Positions 16,921 through 25,385 are shown, counted from the stretch's first letter. The stretch is DNA of 64,000 nt from Leptospiraceae bacterium (GCA_016711485.1 JADJSX010000007.1:248001-312000), one strand, 5' to 3'. Numbers and translations are program-made. The notes: generated from the sequence alone by a model not told the origin.

Positions 16921-17421
16921 ATGGCAGAAATAAAACTAAAAGGCAATTCAATTCATACAACAGGTAATCTTCCGAAAGTGGGGGAGAGTGCTCCTACATT
17001 TACACTGACTAAAACTGATTTAAGTGATGTAACAAATAAAGACTTTGTTGGGAAAAGAGTAGTATTAAATATATTTCCAAGTATAGACACAGCAGTTTGT
17101 GCAAGTTCCGTAAGAAAGTTTAATGGCGAAGCAAGTAAGATTGCAAATACAGTAGTGCTTTGTGTATCTACGGATATGCCATTTGCTTTAGGTCGATTTT
17201 GCGGAGCAGAAGGGTTAAAGGATGTTATTCCCGTTTCCGAACTTCGCAAAAGAGAGTTTGGAGAAAACTATGGAGTGCGCATTGTAGATGGTCCTCTTGC
17301 AGGAGTATTTTCGCGGGCGGTTGTAGTTCTGGATGAAAGCGGCAAAGTGGTATATACCGAACAAGTTCCTGAGATTACACAAGAACCAGATTATGCAAAA
17401 GCATTGGAAAAACTTTCTTAG
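16921..17421 (+). CDS. tpx: Atypical 2-Cys peroxiredoxin, thiol peroxidase
   Basis: Reduces hydrogen and lipid peroxides using thioredoxin. The 166-residue product is the usual Tpx length. The peroxidatic Cys is in PSIDTAVCASSVRKFN (about residue 60) and the resolving Cys in ALGRFCGAEGL (about residue 94). It starts at ATG after a clear purine-rich site. It converges with the methyltransferase gene only 2 bp away. Confidence 0.97.
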   Translation: MAEIKLKGNSIHTTGNLPKVGESAPTFTLTKTDLSDVTNKDFVGKRVVLNIFPSIDTAVCASSVRKFNGEASKIANTVVLCVSTDMPFALGRFCGAEGLKDVIPVSELRKREFGENYGVRIVDGPLAGVFSRAVVVLDESGKVVYTEQVPEITQEPDYAKALEKLS

Positions 17422-17423
17422 AG

Positions 17424-18086
17424 TTAACTTTTAATCCAAAGATTTAATTCGCCGGAGCCGATTTTTTTTGTTTCTTGGCAGAAATAATCATCCGGCATGT
17501 CACCACCGAATCCATGGTAAGTGACTACTCGCGTATTTGTTTTGCATTTTCGTAATTGTGCGGTTACTATTGACGTATAACGTTTAAAGTAGTTTCGATT
17601 TAGGGGAATGGATTTATCGATATGATTATAATTGGTGATGTTTTCGTAAAATGGATTGTATAGATAAAAAGCATCAAACTTCGACCAATCTAAATCGGTC
17701 ATATCACCAAGTAAAAATTCAACATTTTCCATGTTCAATATTTCTTTTTTTCGCATAGCGATTTCGTGTAAATAAAGACGGATTTCAATACCCAAAAAAA
17801 ATCCGAATCCGCTTAAACTTGCGACAAAACAAAATTTGCCACATCCAGACCCGACGTCCAATACGCGTGTGTTTGGGTGGGTAACGAGCATTTTACTAGC
17901 CTCTATGGCTACTTTTATAGGTGTCCAATGAGTTTTAGATAATTCTTGAATTTCTTCTGGATAAATAACGGAGTCAAATACAGAGTCAGGCACTTCTATT
18001 TGACTTTGAAAGTTAGATATGATTTCCTTTATTTTATCGAATCGGATTCTTTCGATCTCCATTTTAGTTTTTAAGGAATTCTTCAT
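17424..18086 (-). CDS. Class I SAM-dependent methyltransferase
   Basis: Product of 220 residues with the Rossmann methyltransferase glycine loop VLDVGSGCGKFCFVAS (about residues 75-90), the acidic strand-2 end IEIR, and the motif IV-like region FDAFYLYNPFYENI. The NPFYE phrase resembles the NPPY-type active site of amino-methyltransferases, but the family cannot be fixed. It is divergently transcribed from the GNAT gene and convergent with tpx. Confidence 0.8.
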   Translation of the reverse strand: MKNSLKTKMEIERIRFDKIKEIISNFQSQIEVPDSVFDSVIYPEEIQELSKTHWTPIKVAIEASKMLVTHPNTRVLDVGSGCGKFCFVASLSGFGFFLGIEIRLYLHEIAMRKKEILNMENVEFLLGDMTDLDWSKFDAFYLYNPFYENITNYNHIDKSIPLNRNYFKRYTSIVTAQLRKCKTNTRVVTYHGFGGDMPDDYFCQETKKIGSGELNLWIKS

Positions 18087-18175
18087 TATTTAAATCAAAA
18101 CAATTGGGACAAATGAAAACAAGATTTTTTTTCAATATATCTTTACAGGATTCGATATTTTTTAAAAATAAAAAG

Positions 18176-18598
18176 ATGAAAATTTTAATTACAAAAACTC
18201 CCGGAAAAGAGGACATAGAATTTCTTTGGAGTAAATTACGTGAGCATGGACTTAGTAAAATTTCCAATCCAGAGGTAGAAGAAAAATTTCTATTTGCAAT
18301 CTTAGCTAAAGAGGGTGAGGTTATTCAGGGTGGGCTATTAGGGCAGGTATATTATAAAGGAATGCATGTTCAACTTTTATGGGTTGATGAGTCATTACGA
18401 AAGTCAGGGATTGGAAGTTCACTTCTCCAAAAAGCAGAAGAACTTGCCAGAGAATCCAAATGTAATTTAATTTATTTGGATACATTTAGTTTTCAAGCTC
18501 CAAAGTTTTATGAAAAATGGGGATTTGAAGTTTTCGGCAAAATCGAAAATTTTCCTGATAATTTTACTCGATATTTTCTTGTTAAACGACTTCTGTAA
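18176..18598 (+). CDS. GNAT-family N-acetyltransferase
   Basis: Transfers an acetyl group from acetyl-CoA to an unknown amine. Starting at the ATG at 18176, the product is 140 residues, normal for the family. The CoA-binding segment is LRKSGIGSSLLQKAEELARE (R/Q-x-x-G-x-G type), followed by LDTFSFQAPKFYEKWGFEVFG. An upstream in-frame ATG at 18104 is less likely because it would crowd the divergent promoter and adds no family sequence. Confidence 0.87.
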   Translation: MKILITKTPGKEDIEFLWSKLREHGLSKISNPEVEEKFLFAILAKEGEVIQGGLLGQVYYKGMHVQLLWVDESLRKSGIGSSLLQKAEELARESKCNLIYLDTFSFQAPKFYEKWGFEVFGKIENFPDNFTRYFLVKRLL

Positions 18599-18687
18599 CT
18601 GATGTTACATAGCAGGAGAAAAGATGAATATTTACTGCATATTTAATTTTTATTCTTGAATGAATAATATTCATTGAGAAAGGATTA

Positions 18688-19071
18688 ATGATGGAAAATC
18701 TGAAAATTTATAAAACCAAAACCACACCACTTATAGATTTTGATGCCAAAATGCATACACTTTTAATCAGCGGTGATATTTATCCCGAAAATGCAAGTAA
18801 GTTTTTTGTTCCTATTATTGATTGGTTGAATCGCTACTTATCCAGTCTTCATTCCAAATGTATTGTTGCATTTCATATTCAGTATTTTAACACTGCATCA
18901 TCTGGAAGTATTAGTAAAATACTAGAGTCACTCGAAAAAGCCTATAAAAGAGGGAAGGAAATTTCGATTCATTGGTATTTTGATTCGGAAAGTGAAGATA
19001 TGGCAGAAGTTGCCGAAGAGTTTCGAGAAGATGTTACGATTCCGTTTCAAATTATTGAAAAGAAATTATAA
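18688..19071 (+). CDS. siaC: SiaC-family regulatory phosphoprotein (DUF1987)
   Basis: Small partner-switch protein. In Pseudomonas, SiaC phosphorylation by SiaB and dephosphorylation by the PP2C phosphatase SiaA control a diguanylate cyclase. The 127-residue product has the family signature TTPLIDFDAKMHTLLISGDI, then YPENASKFFVPIIDWL, and the phosphorylatable Thr69 in QYFNTASSGS. SiaA and SiaB homologues are not adjacent. The HAMP–PP2C protein encoded at 4759-7323 is the only candidate phosphatase in the window. Confidence 0.88.
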   Translation: MMENLKIYKTKTTPLIDFDAKMHTLLISGDIYPENASKFFVPIIDWLNRYLSSLHSKCIVAFHIQYFNTASSGSISKILESLEKAYKRGKEISIHWYFDSESEDMAEVAEEFREDVTIPFQIIEKKL

Positions 19072-19095
19072 TCAAAATGGAAATCATGTTAGGAT

Positions 19096-19263
19096 GAAAT
19101 ATGTAAAAGAGTTTTCCTTGGTTACTGAAATGCAGTTCAGGAAAATCGACTCTAAATACTGCTTTTTATTTACGTGCATGTGAATTTTTAATTGAGCCGG
19201 AGAGTAATGACAAACTTCTTGTGTATGAAAAATTTCAACGACTCTATAAATTTAAAATAAGGA
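19096..19263 (+). pseudogene. Decayed fragment of an alpha/beta-hydrolase paralogue
   Basis: This stretch matches codons about 45-110 of the hydrolase gene at 20327. YVKEFSL at the start and, after a frameshift, AFYLRACEFLIEPESNDKLL and VYEKF correspond to YVKEFSL, AFYLRASEFLIEPDNKDKLP and VYEKF in the intact copy. It has a frameshift and lacks both ends, so it is a remnant of a tandem duplication, with the ankyrin gene now lying between the copies. Confidence 0.85.
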
Positions 19264-19279
19264 TACTGGTTATTAGCCT

Positions 19280-20281
19280 ATGTTAGTATTTTTTCAATTA
19301 TTATTTCGCATTTTTTCTTTCGCGGTTTTTGTTACGGGAACTTGTGGGTTACTCAATTATTTATTTGATTTGCATTTAACTCTCGAGGGCACGGAAGCTC
19401 CGGCAGAGTTTGAATTATCTATTTTGTTAATGTGTTTTGCGACTACTCTAGGTATGTGGGGAGAAATTGTGGGCAATAACCATTATGTGGTAAAATACAC
19501 AAAAAAATGGTATAATCTGATCCTTTATCTTTTGGTTTCTATTCTACTATTTGTATTTCCAGCTTATTTCTTTTATACAGAATATGAAAATTATAATCTA
19601 CTTCATGAAGCATTAGTTGAGAATGATCTCGAAGAATTTCAAAACAAGGAAAACCTAAAAAGAATTTCTCAGAAAAAACTAGAACGAATATTTTCCGAGG
19701 CAATTCGTCGTAATTCTCCTGAGATAACGCAAATAGTATCAGAATTTTTGCAAGACGTTAACGGTGAGCCAAAATCACCAAATGTATTTTTAGCGGCATA
19801 TCGTTGTAACCCGAAAGTATTTGAAATTCTAATTCAAAAAAAAGCAAACTTTTCGATGAAAGAGAATTATATGGGAAGCACAGTTCTTCATTCTATTGTT
19901 ACGGGTAATGGAAATATATCGGATAAAAGCAAAGTGATTCGAATGTTGGTCGAAGAAAATCTTTCAGATATAGATGGCGTTGATAATTTTCAGGCAACTC
20001 CACTTATGAATGCGGTAGAGCGAGGCGAATATGATTTAGTCGAAACTCTGTTATCTCTGAAAGCAGACTTAAAAAAAGTGGATCATGTGGGTAATCCTGT
20101 TTTGATGCGTGTTTGTGAAAAGTCTTCCTTGAATCCTGACCTAACAGAAGAAGCTCGAATTAAGACAATTAAAGTATTATTAAAAAATGGTGCTGATAAA
20201 AATGCAAAGGATTATCTGGGAAGAGACTGTCGTGAGATGGCAGAAAGAGATGGATTTAAGAAGTTAGCGGAAATTTTTTAG
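19280..20281 (+). CDS. Membrane-anchored ankyrin-repeat protein
   Basis: Product of 333 residues. Three predicted membrane segments (about 2-28, 44-66 and 76-98) precede a cytoplasmic or periplasmic domain of ankyrin-like repeats (about 165-333; for example TPLMNAVERGEYDLVETLLS and TIKVLLKNGADKNAKDYLGRD). Ankyrin arrays bind protein partners; none is evident here. The start at 19280 lies just after the hydrolase fragment. It is probably co-transcribed with the intact hydrolase 45 bp downstream. Confidence 0.82.
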   Translation: MLVFFQLLFRIFSFAVFVTGTCGLLNYLFDLHLTLEGTEAPAEFELSILLMCFATTLGMWGEIVGNNHYVVKYTKKWYNLILYLLVSILLFVFPAYFFYTEYENYNLLHEALVENDLEEFQNKENLKRISQKKLERIFSEAIRRNSPEITQIVSEFLQDVNGEPKSPNVFLAAYRCNPKVFEILIQKKANFSMKENYMGSTVLHSIVTGNGNISDKSKVIRMLVEENLSDIDGVDNFQATPLMNAVERGEYDLVETLLSLKADLKKVDHVGNPVLMRVCEKSSLNPDLTEEARIKTIKVLLKNGADKNAKDYLGRDCREMAERDGFKKLAEIF

Positions 20282-20326
20282 TGTTAGGATAAAAAATAGA
20301 GGTATTTTTAATTTTTAGGAGGAAAA

Positions 20327-21436
20327 ATGGAACTACCTGTTGGATATTATCAATTTCATAAAAATTCTTTTTTCAATTATCAGTTAAATCGTTGGTATTC
20401 TCTGGGATATACTGTAAAAGAAGAAATAGAACAAATTGGGTTAAAAATTGAAACTTTTTCTGATTATGTAAAAGAATTTTCCCTAGCAAGTCAAAAAGCA
20501 ATTCAGGAAGATCGTTTAAAAAATGCGGCTTTTTATTTGCGAGCTAGCGAATTTTTGATCGAGCCGGATAACAAGGATAAACTTCCCGTGTATGAAAAGT
20601 TCCTTGAGTTGTTTGACTCTGCTTTTAAAGAAGAGAATTTTCAAAGAGATAAAGTTCCTTACAAGAACAGTTTTTTGTCTGCTATTTATTTTCCAGCCCA
20701 AACTAGTTCTAAGAAAGGAACTTTGATAGGATGTGGGGGATTTGATTCTTTTATAGAAGAGTTTTATTGTATCTGGAAATATTTTGCTATGTGCGGTTAC
20801 GATGTGATAGCCTTTGAAGGACCTGGACAGGGTGGAAGTCTACGTAAATACAATTTGCCATTTGAACATGATTGGGAAAAACCAACTTCTGCGGTTCTTG
20901 ACTATTTTAAGATAAAAAAAGCTATTGCACTTGGAATTTCTATGGGAGGATACTGGATTTTACGTGCTGGTGCATTTGAAAAAAGAATCACGAAGATTAT
21001 TGCCATGCCACCCGTTTATGATTGGTTAGAAATGACTCATTCGTTTAACAAAAAATTGCTCCAGTGGATGTTGCCATATAAAAAGCTTATGAATTTTTTT
21101 ATTCGATTAAAAATGAATATTGGAACACTAAGGCATACAATTCACCAAGCTTTATTTATTCAAAAGAAAAAAGATCCAATGGACGCAGTAGATTGGATGC
21201 TTGGAATGAACAAAGAGCATTTGAGTAGCCATTTGATTGACCAAGATGTTTTGCTCCTAGGAGGAGAATCAGATGCGTTTCAACCGCCGATTCTTCTAAA
21301 AAAACAAAAGGAAGCTTTGGTGAATGCAAAATCTGTGACAGAAAGAATTTTTACAAAAAAAGAAAATGCGTCAGAGCATTGTCAAATAGGAAATATTGGA
21401 CTGGCATTACAAACTATCGCCGATTGGCTAGGATAG
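20327..21436 (+). CDS. Alpha/beta-hydrolase
   Basis: Serine hydrolase of 369 residues with a helical N-terminal extension of about 120 residues before the core fold, as in FrsA/DUF1100-like hydrolases. The catalytic triad can be read as Ser in ALGISMGGYWILR (about 207), Asp in LLLGGESDAFQPP (about 313) and His in NASEHCQIGN (about 349). The oxyanion-hole region is LIGCGGFDSFIEE. The substrate is unknown. A decayed partial copy lies upstream at 19096. The start is supported by AGGAGG about 6 bp before the ATG. Confidence 0.88.
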   Translation: MELPVGYYQFHKNSFFNYQLNRWYSLGYTVKEEIEQIGLKIETFSDYVKEFSLASQKAIQEDRLKNAAFYLRASEFLIEPDNKDKLPVYEKFLELFDSAFKEENFQRDKVPYKNSFLSAIYFPAQTSSKKGTLIGCGGFDSFIEEFYCIWKYFAMCGYDVIAFEGPGQGGSLRKYNLPFEHDWEKPTSAVLDYFKIKKAIALGISMGGYWILRAGAFEKRITKIIAMPPVYDWLEMTHSFNKKLLQWMLPYKKLMNFFIRLKMNIGTLRHTIHQALFIQKKKDPMDAVDWMLGMNKEHLSSHLIDQDVLLLGGESDAFQPPILLKKQKEALVNAKSVTERIFTKKENASEHCQIGNIGLALQTIADWLG

Positions 21437-21465
21437 TTTAGGAAATTGAGTAGGAGTTTTAAATA

Positions 21466-21708
21466 ATGATGAAAAAAATTATCTTACTTATTCTACTTGG
21501 ATTTTCCTTTTGCAAAACGTTAAATGATGCACAGGAAAATGATGATAGAAAGAAATGCAAAAACTCCCTTCTTTATAATGTATTTTTGAGCCAAGAATTG
21601 ACTAGTGGGACTTCAGGACAGATTCAAAATTTACCTATTTTATTTAGCTATAGTGAATGTATAGAAACTGCAAAGCTAAAGAGAGGGAAAATAGAAATTC
21701 CATTATGA
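21466..21708 (+). CDS. Small lipoprotein
   Basis: 80-residue protein with a basic N-terminus and hydrophobic core ending in a lax spirochaetal lipobox (MMKKIILLILLGFSFC), so Cys16 is the likely lipidated residue. Two further Cys residues (31 and 65) could form a disulphide. No family recognised. It lies 30 bp after the hydrolase, with a GTAGGAG ribosome-binding site. Confidence 0.72.
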   Translation: MMKKIILLILLGFSFCKTLNDAQENDDRKKCKNSLLYNVFLSQELTSGTSGQIQNLPILFSYSECIETAKLKRGKIEIPL

Positions 21709-21817
21709 CGAATTATTTTGAGAAAGAGAAGACAGAGTTAATTTTTATCTCATTCTAAACCCATACTATTCCAAAATAAGCATTTACAAAAAAGCGAAAT
21801 GGGAGAAACTTTAAATT

Positions 21818-22072
21818 ATGAAACAATTAATTTTATCTATACTTTTACTTTTTTATATATCTACTAACGCATTTGCAGACAAAAAAGAAGAACCAAAGAC
21901 TAAAACTAAAATGGTATGCTGTGAGTCTTTTGGCTACGGAACAAAAATGAAAAAATGTTGCGAATCCTATCAAATGATGCCTCCTGAAAACTGCCAAGTG
22001 GAGGAGGGGACTGCCGGTGGTGGAATGCAGATTGTGGACAATTCCTTTTGTAAGAAAAAAGAAGACAAATGA
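21818..22072 (+). CDS. Small exported cysteine-rich protein
   Basis: 84 residues: a clear signal peptide (to about residue 20, ending NAFA), then a short charged segment and six cysteines (two CC pairs, MVCCES and KKCCES, plus C64 and C78 by position). The paired spacing suggests disulphides or metal binding after export. No family recognised. The codon pattern and the conserved-looking Cys pairs make a real gene likely. Confidence 0.68.
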   Translation: MKQLILSILLLFYISTNAFADKKEEPKTKTKMVCCESFGYGTKMKKCCESYQMMPPENCQVEEGTAGGGMQIVDNSFCKKKEDK

Positions 22073-22113
22073 ACTCCGTTTTTTTTCTTGAAACATAAAC
22101 TCATTGTAAGACA

Positions 22114-22458
22114 ATGAATACTATGGAATATTTAGATACAATTCAGGATTTGAAGTTAGAAGAAATAAAAAAAATCCTAATCAAAAATTCTGATCCTTTT
22201 AAAATTATTTTATTTGGTTCGAGGTCTACTGGTGAATATCACAAAAGCAGTGATTATGATATTTGCGTAATCAAAGAATCCAACATCGATCTGAATACAT
22301 TAGAAAAAAAATTATACATTGATTTGCACGATACAAAGGAAGCGGTAGACTTAATAGTAACCTCTCCTGAAAATTTTGATTTGGCAAAAAATAAACAATA
22401 CTCCGTCTTTCGAGTTATCTACAACCAAGGGAAAGTTATTTATGAGCGACATAGATAA
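22114..22458 (+). CDS. MNT-type nucleotidyltransferase antitoxin
   Basis: Minimal nucleotidyltransferase of 114 residues, the antitoxin partner in HEPN–MNT systems, where MntA-type proteins AMPylate the HEPN RNase. The active site is intact: ILFGSRSTGEYHKSSDYDIC (GS motif and DxD) and a third Asp in KEAVDLIV. The HEPN coding region follows directly. The pair would act together, although the HEPN gene appears damaged at its 5' end. Confidence 0.86.
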   Translation: MNTMEYLDTIQDLKLEEIKKILIKNSDPFKIILFGSRSTGEYHKSSDYDICVIKESNIDLNTLEKKLYIDLHDTKEAVDLIVTSPENFDLAKNKQYSVFRVIYNQGKVIYERHR

Positions 22459-22516
22459 TCCCTAGGTATGGTTAACTCGCGCAAGGAGCAGTCTCGCACG
22501 TGCACAACAAGGTAGA

Positions 22517-22831
22517 TTGGATGAGGATATTCTTTATGAAGACCTCTGCTTCGATTGCCACCAGGCTGCCGAGAAGTCAATTAAGGCTGTGTTTGTTTTC
22601 CTAAAAGAAGATTTTCCTTGGACTCATTCCATCTCAAAACTTTTTAGTCTTCTTGAATCACATTTAAAGATCAGTGATGAATTGAAAAACGCTGATTTAT
22701 TAACTAGATATGCGACTAAGACTCGTTATCCTGGAGAGTATGAGCCTTTAACTGAGGATGATTTTAAGGAAGCTCTTTCAATTGCTAAGAAAGTTTATCA
22801 CTGGGCAGAGGAAACGATTGGGCTTTTGTAG
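22517..22831 (+). CDS. HEPN-domain toxin, 5' end damaged or mis-started
   Basis: HEPN protein with LYEDLCFDCHQAAEKSIKAV (helix 2) and the later RYATKTRYPGEYEPLTEDDF region. The only in-frame start is TTG at 22517. However, the same frame is open upstream to 22466 and encodes the conserved first helix (WLTRARSSLARAQQGRLDED), immediately preceded by a TAG stop and a GTA codon, with no usable start. A nearby ATG at 22468 is one frame off. The original start codon therefore seems to have been lost by mutation or a small indel. If translated from TTG, the toxin lacks helix 1 and may be inactive. Confidence 0.7.
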   Translation: MDEDILYEDLCFDCHQAAEKSIKAVFVFLKEDFPWTHSISKLFSLLESHLKISDELKNADLLTRYATKTRYPGEYEPLTEDDFKEALSIAKKVYHWAEETIGLL

Positions 22832-22855
22832 AGTTTCTTTGGGTAAAATACAAAT

Positions 22856-23497
22856 ATGAAAAAAAATATTTTAATAATATTTTTTCTTGTTAGCTGTAAT
22901 CAGCCCATCTCTAAAACAAAGTTCAACTATACAACTTATGATATAATTGCTCCGCCAAATATAAAGTTGGAAAATTTATAGAATCTAAGTCTTTTCTATC
23001 CAACCGGAAGTCACTTTAAATTAAAAATACGAAATAAATTAATGGCTATAGAAAACGCCAAAAGTTACCATGTCTCTATTGTTTTATCAAAATTAGAAAT
23101 CGAATTCGAGAGAGAAAAGAATAGTGAACTTAAATTTTTTGAAATTGTGAAACCGATTAGCTTTAATTCTGACTATACAATGCAAATTAATGAAAACAAA
23201 TGTTTTGCGGATATTAATCATTATTCCAATAATTTAGCCAGTAGTTCTCTGAGGATTAGAAAAAATATTTCATTAGAATCTTTGGGTTTATTTTTAGTTT
23301 TGTTTATGATCTCCATAAATAATAATTTGGCTAGTGAATTTATGGTATCTGTATTAGGAATTGGAATTTATGATACTTACAATTCTGGAAAATCTCTGAA
23401 AACCCTGATTGGTTTTCTTGAAGATAGATTCATTTTGGAAATTGAGCAACAATATATCAATTGTTTTCGCCAGCATAAACTAGAAATTCCACTATGA
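22856..23497 (+). pseudogene. Lipoprotein gene interrupted by an in-frame TAG
   Basis: ATG at 22856 opens a lipoprotein signal (MKKNILIIFFLVSC, Cys14 lipidated). TAG at 22979-22981 ends it after 41 codons, but the same frame then stays open for 171 more codons to 23497. The second part has a hydrophobic stretch (LGLFLVLFMISI) and no recognised domain. The uninterrupted frame after the stop argues for one gene with a recent nonsense mutation, read-through or a base error. The 3' end overlaps the convergent Uma2-like gene by 6 bp. Confidence 0.72.
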
Positions 23498-24085
23498 GTT
23501 CAGATTATCCTCTAACTCTTCCGTATTTTTATAAATTTCTTCCAGTTTGATTTTCGCATTGACTGAATGAATCGAGAGTTCGCTTTCTGAACCTTCTACT
23601 TTTTGATACAACCATTTGTTATCTGTTTGGCGTAAGAAAGATTCTACTTTGGTTTGGTTTTGGGAAATGAGAATGTATTCCTCTAAACTTTCCAAATTTT
23701 GGTAGTGTGAAAACTTTTCTCCTCGATCGTATTTTTCTGTCGAGTCAGATAAAATTTCTAGAATACATTTTGGATTGAGAAGAGTGTCTTGTCTTTTGTC
23801 CGCCATGATTTCCTTTCCGCAAGTAATCACCAAGTCGGGGTAGGTGAACATTCCTGTTTTGCTCACTTGCACTCTTAAATCGGCGAAGTAAATCCGACAT
23901 GGTTTGTTCTCTAAAAAGTTATTTAAAAAACTGGCAACATTGAGTGCGATACGATTGTGTTTGCGAGTGAACTCAATCGTTGCATACATTTCTCCATTGA
24001 TTAGCTCACTTTTAAATTCAGCTTTTCTTTCGAGTTCTAAGTATTCCTCTGAGGTGAATGTCTTTTTTTTGGAAGTAAGTTCCAT
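23492..24085 (-). CDS. Uma2-family (DUF820) putative PD-(D/E)XK nuclease
   Basis: 197 residues of the Uma2 family, with an N-terminal SEEYLELER phrase, the NGEMY strand, the nuclease core (TYPDLVITCG with Asp, then CILEILSDSTEKYDRGEK with Glu), and the C-terminal ILISQNQTKVESFLR strand. Members have a restriction-endonuclease fold but no well-established function. They occur mainly in cyanobacteria and in some spirochaetes. It is divergent from the small-protein/nucleotidyltransferase pair. Confidence 0.85.
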   Translation of the reverse strand: MELTSKKKTFTSEEYLELERKAEFKSELINGEMYATIEFTRKHNRIALNVASFLNNFLENKPCRIYFADLRVQVSKTGMFTYPDLVITCGKEIMADKRQDTLLNPKCILEILSDSTEKYDRGEKFSHYQNLESLEEYILISQNQTKVESFLRQTDNKWLYQKVEGSESELSIHSVNAKIKLEEIYKNTEELEDNLNS

Positions 24086-24118
24086 AGCATCGAAGTAGGG
24101 CGGAAAATACGCAAAGTC

Positions 24119-24139
24119 AAGAGTTTTTTGAAAACTCTT
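24119..24139. promoter_or_regulatory. Short perfect inverted repeat in divergent promoter region
   Basis: AAGAGTTTT (24119-24127) and AAAACTCTT (24131-24139) lie between the divergent Uma2 gene and the small-protein/nucleotidyltransferase pair. It is placed like an operator for either unit. Confidence 0.4.
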
Positions 24140-24241
24140 AGTTATTTTGTCTTGTCATAAGACTATATTAATTTGAAATCTATTTCAATTAACAAAAATG
24201 AAACATTCCAAGATAAAAGAAAAGAACTTCGAGGGGTTGTC

Positions 24242-24475
24242 GTGAATATATACGATTCCATTCCAAAAGAATCTAAAAATGAGCGAGGAATATATTTACA
24301 AACTCTTCGTAAAATGTCACCTTCTGAAAAGTTTAACAAAGTAACAGAGTTAAATGAACTTACAAAGTCTTTGTTTAAGCAGGGACTTCGTAAACGATTC
24401 CCTGAAAAATCAGAAGAAGAAATTCATTCCCTATTTTTAAAACGGTTAGAAAAATGTCACAATTCGAATTACTAA
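24242..24475 (+). CDS. Small helical partner of a nucleotidyltransferase
   Basis: Seventy-seven residues if started at the GTG at 24242, which has GAGGGG 5 bp upstream. An in-frame TTG at 24173 would give 100 residues but has no ribosome-binding site. The core reads RKMSPSEKFNKVTELNELT, then SLFKQGLRKRFPEKSEEEI. This pattern (Met-Ser-Pro, two helices, Arg-His/Phe-Pro, Glu-rich) recurs in small proteins encoded just before nucleotidyltransferases in many genomes. The function is not established. It overlaps the nucleotidyltransferase gene by 22 bp, implying coupled translation and a toxin–antitoxin-like pair. Confidence 0.7.
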   Translation: MNIYDSIPKESKNERGIYLQTLRKMSPSEKFNKVTELNELTKSLFKQGLRKRFPEKSEEEIHSLFLKRLEKCHNSNY

Positions 24476-25020
24476 AAGAAGTTGTTCAGTTTCTAAATAC
24501 AGCGCATACTCCCTATATGCTCACTGGTTCTATTGTATCGAGTTTTCAAGGAGAACCTAGATCTACTCATGATATTGATATGATGATTCTCTTTGATAAA
24601 GATAACGTCAACTCCTTATTAAACGCATTTCCTCCTCCGACTTTTTATCTCGACAGGGAAATGGTTTTAGAAGGAATTCGATCCAAAAAAATGTTTAAGC
24701 TTTTAAATACAATGACAGGAGATAAAATAGATTTTTATCCCCTTCCAGACAATGAATATGAGCTAGTGAGATTTAAAAGAAAAATCCAAGAAGACATTAA
24801 TGATCTTCAAGTCTGGATTACTTCTCCAGAAGATACAATTATTTCAAAGCTCAGGTGGTGCAAACTAAGCAATGGTAGCGAAAAACAATTTAAAGATGCC
24901 CTTAATGTCTTTGAAGTTCAATACGAAATATTAGATTTCCCTTATATACAAATATGGATTGAAAAGTTAGGTCTATTACATTTGTATGAACGCCTACAAA
25001 GCGAGAGAGAGGATTTGTGA
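24454..25020 (+). CDS. Nucleotidyltransferase (AbiEii/DUF6036-like)
   Basis: 188-residue protein with the polymerase-beta-like nucleotidyltransferase fold: YMLTGSIVSSFQGEPRSTHD (GS motif), DIDMMI (two catalytic Asp) and DKIDFYPL (third Asp), all intact. The helical C-terminus ends in a leucine-rich segment. AbiEii-type enzymes are toxins of type IV systems that modify tRNA, while other relatives are antitoxins, so polarity here is unknown. Its partner is the small overlapping gene upstream. Confidence 0.8.
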   Translation: MSQFELLKEVVQFLNTAHTPYMLTGSIVSSFQGEPRSTHDIDMMILFDKDNVNSLLNAFPPPTFYLDREMVLEGIRSKKMFKLLNTMTGDKIDFYPLPDNEYELVRFKRKIQEDINDLQVWITSPEDTIISKLRWCKLSNGSEKQFKDALNVFEVQYEILDFPYIQIWIEKLGLLHLYERLQSEREDL

Positions 25021-25291
25021 CGCAAATTTAGGAAAGATTGGTATTTAATTGAAAATTTTTGGAATCTGTCGATTTTTCTATGATTTTTAAAGAGCAACTT
25101 AAAAATTTACTAGTAAACTAGAAAGTTTAGGCGCTCTAGGAAGGATTTATCAAATCTATTGAATTGTTAAATTCTCTAAAATTCCGAAATAATTATTGTA
25201 GAAACTCATACATGCGAAAAGATTCGACTATAACGAATCGAGTTGTTGAAAATTAGAAGCCTAGAAGATTTGTGCTAGTTTAATAAGTCAC

Positions 25292-25385
25292 TTCGATACA
25301 ATTTTCGCGAGCAATGGTGGTTGAAAAATCTCATCTTTTTAAGGTTTTTTATTATGAACCAAGCGAAAATCACTCAGTGACCAGC
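25292..25385. repeat. Hairpin repeat unit (family C), single unit; rest of 25021-25453 non-coding
   Basis: Begins CTTCGATAC and ends ACTCAGTGACC, with an inner stem AATTTTCGC/GCGAAAAT around a variable loop. The same order of blocks occurs at 35889-36017 and 63183-63457. The remaining intergenic sequence (25021-25291 and 25386-25453) shows no gene; the aconitase promoter must lie in or after the repeat. Confidence 0.75.

Noticed and set aside
22468..22515. ATG at 22468 as the HEPN start
   Set aside because: It is in a different frame from the HEPN domain and ends at a TAG after 15 codons.
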